Part shown: in pieces, positions 1 through 5,900 of the stretch | How the letters are laid out: every line of letters starts with the position of its first letter | Position numbering within the stretch: the first letter of the stretch is position 1 | Program-made: the position numbers and the translations under genes | The notes under the pieces: generated by a model | Told to the model about the DNA's origin: nothing | Database searches by the model: none | What the model saw: only the letters and a program-made list of their open reading frames with translations | Assembly: GCA_040006675.1 (NCBI GenBank) | Contig: JBDTWM010000094.1 | Location: forward strand, 1-11,634 | DNA: 11,634 nucleotides | Reading direction: 5' to 3' | Origin: Austwickia sp040006675 | GTDB lineage: Bacteria > Actinomycetota > Actinomycetes > Actinomycetales > Dermatophilaceae

Positions 1-15
1 CGTACCCTCACTCGT

Positions 16-732
16 ATGGCCCCCACCCCGGCTGTCGTCGCGACGGACCTGACGCGACGCTTCGGTTCCGTCGTCGCGCTCGACGGGTTCACGGTCGAGG
101 CGTTCCCAGGGCAGGTCACGGCAGTCCTCGGCCCGAACGGCGCGGGCAAGTCCACCGCCATGGAGTGCCTGGAGGGGCTGCAACGCCCCGACTCCGGGTC
201 CGCCCGAGTGCTGGGCGCCAACCCGTGGGACGCCGACGCCGCACACCGCGCCCGGGTGGGCGTGATGCTGCAAGACGGCGGCCTGCAGAACGGTTCCACG
301 CCCGTGCGACTCCTGCGCCACCTGGCAAAGATGTATGCACGGCCGCGGGACGTGGACGCGCTGGCGCGGCGCCTCGGGATCGACGGCTTCGCCGGCACGA
401 CCGTACGGCGCCTGTCCGGGGGGCAGAAGCAGCGCGTCGCCCTCGCGGCCGCGCTGATCGGCGAACCCGAGGTGGTGTTCCTCGACGAGCCCACGGCGGG
501 GTTGGACCCGCACGCACGGCTCGACGTGTACGACCTGGTGCGTACCGAGCGCGACCGCGGCGCCTGCGTCGTGGTGACCACGCATTCGTTCGAAGAGGCC
601 GGCGAGCTGGCCGACCGGATTGTCGTGATGCGCGCGGGGCGGGTGGTCGCCTCGGGGACGCCGCACGATGTGTGTGGGTCGCGTCCGCTGTCCGAGGTCT
701 ATTTCGAGTTGACGGGAAGGACCGCCCGATGA
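16..732 (+). CDS. ABC transporter ATP-binding protein (DrrA/CcmA-like, ctaA-linked type)
   Basis: This is the nucleotide-binding subunit of an ABC exporter, which would hydrolyse ATP on the cytoplasmic face to drive its partner permease. All motifs are present in 238 residues: Walker A GPNGAGKST (39-47), Q-loop Gln86 in VMLQDGG, signature LSGGQ (133-137), Walker B VVFLDEP (153-159), D-loop GLD and switch His190. It is a single-domain ATPase of normal length for ABC-2 systems. The VMLQDGG and EGLQRPD stretches resemble the actinobacterial ATPase beside sufR and ctaA (Rv1458c type, from memory). The start at 16 gives the usual N-terminus just before the first beta strand, but the frame is open to the left edge, so an upstream start cannot be excluded, and no clear ribosome site is visible in the 15 bases available. 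Its stop overlaps the permease start. The substrate is unknown. Confidence 0.93.
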   Translation: MAPTPAVVATDLTRRFGSVVALDGFTVEAFPGQVTAVLGPNGAGKSTAMECLEGLQRPDSGSARVLGANPWDADAAHRARVGVMLQDGGLQNGSTPVRLLRHLAKMYARPRDVDALARRLGIDGFAGTTVRRLSGGQKQRVALAAALIGEPEVVFLDEPTAGLDPHARLDVYDLVRTERDRGACVVVTTHSFEEAGELADRIVVMRAGRVVASGTPHDVCGSRPLSEVYFELTGRTAR

Positions 733-1544
733 GTGCACCACCCACCCGGTCCGGCGATGCCACGGGGCCGTCCGGTGGTCCCCCTGACGCCGCTCGCTCA
801 ACGGCCCCCGCGATCCCGTGGGCGCGCGTGCTCGCCCAGGCCCGCTTCGACGCGGCGACTTTCGTGCGCAACGGCGAGCAGTTGCTCGTGTCGATGGTCC
901 TGCCTGCCATCGCGTTGGTCGGGATCACGCTCGCGCCGTTCCCCGATCTGGGGGGTCGCTCCCGGGTGGAGTTCGCGATGCCGGGCGTGCTCGCGCTGGC
1001 CATCTTGTCCTCGGCGTTCACCGGGCAGGCGATCGGCACCGCCTTCGACCGGCGGTACGGGGTCCTGCGGCTGCTCGGCACCACCCCGCTCGGCCGAGAC
1101 GGGTTCGTGGCCGGACGCTGCCTCGCGGTGCTCGTGGTGCAAGTCCTGCAGTTCGCCGTGATCGGCGTCGTCGGGCTGGTGCTGGGTTGGCGTCTGCAGG
1201 CGGGCGCGCTGCCCGGCTTCGTCGTCTTCTGGCTGGTGGGATCCGCGACGTTCGTGGCGCTGGCGCTGCTCTTCGCCGGCACGCTGCGCGCCGAGGCTGT
1301 CTTGGCGCTCGCCAACCTGCTGTGGGTCATCATGGCCGGGGCGGGTGGGGTGATGTTCTCGGAGGCGCACTACCCGGAGCCGTGGCACCGGGTGGTGTCG
1401 CTGCTGCCGCCCGGCGCGCTCGGCGACGGGATGCGGGCCGCGTGGCTCGACCACGCGTTAGCGCTCGGGCCGCTCGCGGTGCTCGTGGTGTGGGGCGTGC
1501 TGCTGGGGGTCCTGACGGTCCGATTCTTCCGCTGGTCGGATTGA
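729..1544 (+). CDS. ABC-2 type transporter permease
   Basis: This is the membrane subunit paired with the ATPase before it. The 271 residues show six hydrophobic segments at about 51-70, 85-104, 131-153, 161-183, 188-210 and 244-266, as in ABC-2/DrrB-like permeases, after a cytoplasmic Pro/Ser-rich tail of about 30 residues. The start was chosen because GGGAAGG (714-720) lies 8 nt before an ATG that overlaps the ATPase stop (ATGA), a classic coupled pair; the frame also stays open well upstream, inside the ATPase gene. RNGEQLL near residue 47, AFTGQAI (96-102) and FDRRYG (106-111) followed by LLGTTPL match the actinobacterial permease that normally precedes the haem A synthase gene (Rv1457c type, from memory). 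If that is right it may act in cytochrome oxidase or haem-linked biogenesis rather than lipid export. Placement before the PPTase also allows a role in exporting the lipid product. Confidence 0.9.
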   Translation: MSAPPTRSGDATGPSGGPPDAARSTAPAIPWARVLAQARFDAATFVRNGEQLLVSMVLPAIALVGITLAPFPDLGGRSRVEFAMPGVLALAILSSAFTGQAIGTAFDRRYGVLRLLGTTPLGRDGFVAGRCLAVLVVQVLQFAVIGVVGLVLGWRLQAGALPGFVVFWLVGSATFVALALLFAGTLRAEAVLALANLLWVIMAGAGGVMFSEAHYPEPWHRVVSLLPPGALGDGMRAAWLDHALALGPLAVLVVWGVLLGVLTVRFFRWSD

Positions 1545-1577
1545 CGCGCCGGCGTGCGCAGCTCAGAGCACGGACCG

Positions 1578-2519
1578 ATGGGCTCCACCGGGAGCGGGGC
1601 GACGGCGGGGAACGGCGGGTTGCGATGGTTCGCCTGCACCGAGGACGACGTGCGGCCCGGTCAGAGGTGGCTACACCCGCGCGAGGCCGCACGCCTGTCG
1701 GAATACCGGTTCACCAAGCGCCGCACCGAATACCTCCTGCGGCGCACCGCCGGCAAGCTCGCCACGGCGGCCGTGCTCGGCCTCCCCACGGCGTCAGACG
1801 CTGATCTGGCGCGAATCGGGGTGCTCAATGCGGTGACGGGGGCGCCCTTCGTGGTGGTGGACGGCGTCGACGCCGGCGTGGCGGTGTCGCTGACCGACCG
1901 CGCAGGGGTGGCGATCGCGCTGGTGGCGGTCGCACCACCTCGTTCGGCCGGTACGGGTGCGCGCTGGGTCGCCGAGGCGGACGGGGCTGGTCACGCGGCC
2001 GGGGTGCTGGCCGGGATCGGCGTCGATCTGGAGATCGTGGAGCGCCGCAGCCCGGCGTTCGTGAGTGACTACCTCAACCCGGGTGAACAGGTGTGGGTAC
2101 GCGCCCAGGCCGCAGCCGCCCCCGACGGTGTCGACGCGGCCGCCAACCTGATGTGGTCGGCCAAGGAGTCCGCGTTGAAGGTCGCCGGCGTCGGCCTACG
2201 CGTGGACACGCGCACGGTGGACGTGACCGTGCTGTCGGGTCGCCGCCCGGACGGCTGGTCGCGCGTCACGTACGATCTGGTCCCCGAGCGGATCGCCCAC
2301 GGCGTCGATGTCCCGTCGTGGTGGCGCGGTCCCCGCCCGGCGTGGTGGTCCGGGGCGATCCCCGGGTGGTGGCGCCGCGACGGCGCGTTCGTGCTGACCA
2401 TCGCCAGCCGGACACCGCGCGAGCCGCCCACGCCTCTGCCCGGCAGCGTCGACCTCGCGTCTGTACCGGCGCGCCACTCCTGGCTCGCCTCCCCGCTGCC
2501 CCCGCCCCGCACGACCTGA
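1578..2519 (+). CDS. 4'-phosphopantetheinyl transferase (Sfp/AcpT superfamily)
   Basis: This enzyme transfers the phosphopantetheine arm of CoA to a carrier-domain hydroxyl, turning apo-ACP into holo-ACP in the cytoplasm; the obvious client is the PKS in this window. With the ATG at 1578 it has 313 residues. It carries the N-terminal FTKRRTEYLLRRTAGK motif (about 45-60), GIGVDLE with Mg-binding Asp150 and Glu152, and WSAKESALK with Glu197 and Lys201, the expected catalytic set. A GTG at 1554 would add 8 residues; the ATG was preferred because neither has a strong ribosome site and the extra residues add nothing conserved. It starts 33 bp after the permease stop, so co-transcription is likely. 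Oddities: VSLTD has Asp107 where Sfp has a CoA-contacting His, and three Trp-Trp pairs sit exactly eight residues apart at 248-265. The last 30 residues are Pro-rich and look like a disordered tail. Function is confident; carrier specificity is inferred. Confidence 0.9.
   Translation: MGSTGSGATAGNGGLRWFACTEDDVRPGQRWLHPREAARLSEYRFTKRRTEYLLRRTAGKLATAAVLGLPTASDADLARIGVLNAVTGAPFVVVDGVDAGVAVSLTDRAGVAIALVAVAPPRSAGTGARWVAEADGAGHAAGVLAGIGVDLEIVERRSPAFVSDYLNPGEQVWVRAQAAAAPDGVDAAANLMWSAKESALKVAGVGLRVDTRTVDVTVLSGRRPDGWSRVTYDLVPERIAHGVDVPSWWRGPRPAWWSGAIPGWWRRDGAFVLTIASRTPREPPTPLPGSVDLASVPARHSWLASPLPPPRTT
2319..2390 (+). repeat. Imperfect 24-bp tandem repeat inside the PPTase gene (three P-x-W-W units)
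   Basis: Three TGGTGG blocks begin at 2319, 2343 and 2367, exactly 24 bp apart, and encode PSWW, PAWW and PGWW in one frame. The unit peptides are WWRGPRPA, WWSGAIPG and WWRRDGAF. The last joins directly to the FVLTIA strand that normally follows in this family, so it is probably the ancestral unit and the other two may be in-frame amplifications. The units have diverged outside the TGGTGG core. Confidence 0.6.
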
Positions 2520-2527
2520 GCGCACGA

Positions 2528-2545
2528 CCCCGCACGCCCACGGGG
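2528..2545. terminator. Weak hairpin in the convergent gap
   Basis: A CCCCG (2528-2532) and CGGGG (2541-2545) pair with an 8-nt loop lies between the PPTase stop and the end of the minus-strand block. The stem is only 5 bp and no T-run follows on either strand, though TCTTCT-like sequence follows on the plus side. Two operons converge here, so a terminator is expected, but this candidate is weak. The rest of the 61-bp gap (2520-2580) shows nothing else. Confidence 0.2.
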
Positions 2546-2580
2546 CGGTCTTCTGACACCGTGGTCGCGCGCTGGACGCC

Positions 2581-2862
2581 TCACCTCAGCTGGCGCGCGA
2601 GCTCGACGGGCAGGTCTTCGTACGCAGCGCAGGCGTCGTCGAGGTCGACGAACCCGGGGAGGTCTTCGGCGCCTTGGCGTCGGATCAGGAAGTCCACGGT
2701 CGCCGCCACGACATCATGCTCGCGAGCGGCCTCGAAGCCTAGGGCCTCGAGCGAGGAGGGCATGGCGCGGACGGTGAACTCGACGTCTGCCTCGCCCCCC
2801 GTCACGCTGACCAGATGATCGTGACCGCCGAGCGGTTCGATCTGAATGCGGTGGCTCGTCAT
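2581..2862 (-). CDS. Small acidic protein of unknown function
   Basis: This 93-residue protein is not recognised with certainty. It is soluble and acidic, with no signal peptide or membrane segment. The N-terminal half looks like short beta strands (HRIQIEPLGG, HLVSVTGG, VEFTVRAMP). It is followed by a helix-like stretch with AAREHDVVAATVDFLIRRQG and an acidic C-terminus with FVDLDDACAAYEDLP. This pattern, strands then a helix carrying a (S/T)-x-(D/E)-FL core, recalls a small conserved actinobacterial hypothetical family, from memory. The start is supported by AAAGGGA six nt before the ATG. It begins 66 nt after the carboxylase stop on the same strand, with no obvious terminator between them, so it is probably the last gene of the PKS-carboxylase block. 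A role as accessory or regulatory subunit of the carboxylase is possible but unproven. Confidence 0.75.
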   Translation of the reverse strand: MTSHRIQIEPLGGHDHLVSVTGGEADVEFTVRAMPSSLEALGFEAAREHDVVAATVDFLIRRQGAEDLPGFVDLDDACAAYEDLPVELARQLR

Positions 2863-2928
2863 AGCCGGTCCCTTTCGCGTGGCTCACGGTAACGTCGAGA
2901 GGCGACGCTGGCCTGGCTGCAGATCCCG

Positions 2929-5900
2929 TCACCCGCGAGCCTCGAACGGCGCCATGCCGACTTCCAGGGCGTCGATGATGAACGGCCGGATGGTCTCCGC
3001 CGGGATGATCTTGTCCACGGACCCGACCCGCTGGGCCCGCTCGATCGTGTGGATCGCGTCGAATTCGTCGGCCACCTCCCGCAGGCGCTCCGAGCGGACC
3101 ACCTCAAGGGTCCGAGCTGCCGCCGCCCGCAGGGCCCCCCCCTCCGCGCCGGAGGCTGACCTGGCCGCCGCACGTGCCTGCACCACCCTGCTGTCCTTCT
3201 CGGTGCGCTGCTTCACCTCGCGAGCGAACACGGTGGCCGCCGCGGGGGCGCCCCCGATCACGGACGCGTACGACCCCTCGACCGCCGCGATCACCATCCC
3301 GGAGTTCAGCTGCTTGGAGAACACCACGAACGCCCCACCGTGATAGCGCGACACGACCACGAAAACGATCGGGCCCTTGAAGTTCGTGATGGACCGGCCG
3401 ATCTCCGCGCCGTACTCCAACTGCCAGTTGCGCATCGACTCCGGGGAGCCGTCGAAACCGGACAGGTTCGCCAGCACCACCAGCGGTCGGTTACCCGACG
3501 TGGCGTTGATCGTGCGCGCAGCCTTGCGTGCAGACTGCGGGAACAACGTCCCAGCCGTCCACGCCGGCGGCCCGTACGATGGCACGAACCCGCGCCGTTG
3601 CACCCGGTGGGACTCCATGGCGAGCAGGCACACCGGGATGCCGCCGATCGTGCCGTCCCAGGTGATGATCGTGTCGGCGTCCTGCCAGTCCTTCCACCGT
3701 TCCAACGGCTCGCAGTCGGCGTCGACCACGGCCCGCATCAGGGAACGCATGTCGAACGGCGCCTTGCGCTCCGGGTTCGTGACCATGTCGAAAATGTCTC
3801 CGACCGTCGTGAACGTCGAACCCGGCGCCGGCGCATGCGGGCTCGAGCGCACGTCGCGGGCCGCCGGGTCGTTCGTCGGCCGTCGCCGCGGGAACCGCTC
3901 ACCCGGGATCACGTACGTGTAGTCGTAGTGCCGCAGCAGCATGCTGCACGCCTCTGGGAAGCTCGGCGCCCAGTACTGCGCCTGCCCGTTCGGCCCCATG
4001 ATCCGGTCGTAGCCGCCGATGCCGTCGTTGTCGTCCGCCGACACCGCCCCAGAGAAGTCCAAGGCCTGCTTGCCCGTGAGAACCATCGTGCTCGCGGGCG
4101 TCATGATCAGGATTCCGCGGGTGTGCATCAGCATCGTGGACTCTGCGTTCCAGTATGGCTGCCCGCCCACGTTGATGCCGGTCACGACGATGTTGATCTC
4201 GCCGCCGGCCTGCGTGTACTCGATGATCTCCCGCAGGGTGATGCTGATCCAGTCCATGTTCTCGGTGCCGGAATCCATCGCGATCAGCGCTCCGGAGCTC
4301 ACGGCATACCACTCCAGCGGGATCTGGCGCGCTAGCGCATAGCGCAGCGCCGCGTTGATCCGTCGGCACTCCGGCTCGGCGAGGTTGCCCAACCCCTGGG
4401 TCGGGTCGGACAGGATCGCCACCCGGGTCATCCCCTCAGGGTGCACGTCGGTGACGTTGCTGAGCAGCCCGACCACGAGGTGCGCCTGGTTGCGGCCAGG
4501 CTCCCGATCAACGGGGACCAGCTCGTCATCGGGTCCCAGGTCCAGCTCCTGGAAACGTCCCGGCGGGAACGCCGAGGCGTCGCCAGGCGCCGGGGTCATC
4601 ATGCGCACGATTTCGTACGGATAGGGCGAGCCGAACCGGGCCGCCGTGAGCACCTTCTGCGCGTACGGGGTGAGCGGCCGCACCGGGTTCGGTCCGACCT
4701 CGCTCACCCGCACCGACAGGCCGCTGCCGCCGAGCCCCTCCAACGTCAGGACACGGTCCTGGATCGTCGTGGTGCCATCCACTGCCCGCTCGGGCAACCT
4801 CACGTGCAGGACGACCTTCTGCAGCCCCGTCCCCCGCGCGAGCGTCTCGTACGCCATGAACAGGTCGTGCCACTGCTCGGCGGGAATGTCCCAGACGGGC
4901 CGCACGAGAAGTACCAGCCGATTCGCCGTCGGACGCTCCCGCGCGGGGTGGCGGGCGAGAGCCGCGCGCATGGCCGCGAGCGCCTCCAGGCCGACGCGGC
5001 CGAGCCGCGGGTAGGTGGTCACTCCCGTCCGTTCGTCGACGAGCGGCTCGAGGTCTCGGATCTCCCCGAGAGCGAAGATGCGTCGGTCCTTCAGGTTCTC
5101 GCGGGCCACCCCGTCGAAGACGTAGACGTCCTCAGGCGACGGCAGCCGGGTGAGCTCGAAGGTCGACAGGCGCCACAGGTCGAGCCTCTTGGCGAGCATC
5201 GGGTGCAGGTTGCGGTACAGCTTGTCCTCGACGAACCGGCCGTCGTCCGCGCTGCGATAGGTGACGTGCCGGGTCCGCTGCTGCTGGCCGCCCTCCCCCT
5301 GAAGGTAGGTGAGCGTGATGTCGAGGCGGCGCAACGCGCGGCCGAAGTCGGCGTCGAGCAGCAGCTCGTCAAGGGCGGCTACCGTGTCGTCGGAGTCCTC
5401 CGGGCATGTGTCGTCGTCCCAGGCGACCACCTCCACGACGGCGTCGCACTGGAATGCCTCGGTGGACAGGTGCGTGGCGACGGCCCGTGCCAGACGAGGC
5501 ACACCCGAGAGAGGTCCGTACGCCACCACGACGTGGATCGTCGCGCCCTCCAGCAGGTACTCGCAGTGCCCGAGCTGGAATCCGTCGATGACGTGGGAGC
5601 CGACGTTGGTGATCTCGCGGGTGCGGTAGTACCGCCGCAGGTACGTGGTGAGCACGCCGTCGCGGACGGCGGGGGCCGCCTCGTCGGTCGAGCCCAGCAG
5701 AGACAGCCAGGTTTCGAGAAACACCGGGCGCAGGGGGTACGGGCGTGCCACGAGGGCGCCGACGTGTTCCTCCCGCTCTTCGCCGGTGGCCGTCCCGAGC
5801 GCCTGCAGCCGGGTCCGGGAGTCGACGTACGCCTCCTCTTCCGCCTGGTCGAGCACCGGCTCCTCGAACAGGTGGAAGAGCACGTCCCGGGCGAGGTCCG

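Noticed and set aside
165..728. A longer version of the permease starting inside the ATPase gene
   Set aside because: The extra 188 residues are Arg/Gly-rich shadow sequence. The ATG at 729 has a good ribosome site and the ATGA overlap.
116..1333. A 405-codon minus-strand frame across the ABC genes
   Set aside because: It covers two well-supported plus-strand genes and its translation is low-complexity Arg/Pro/Ser; a GC shadow.
1554..1577. GTG start adding 8 residues to the PPTase
   Set aside because: Not excluded, but it adds no conserved residues and has no better ribosome site than the ATG at 1578.
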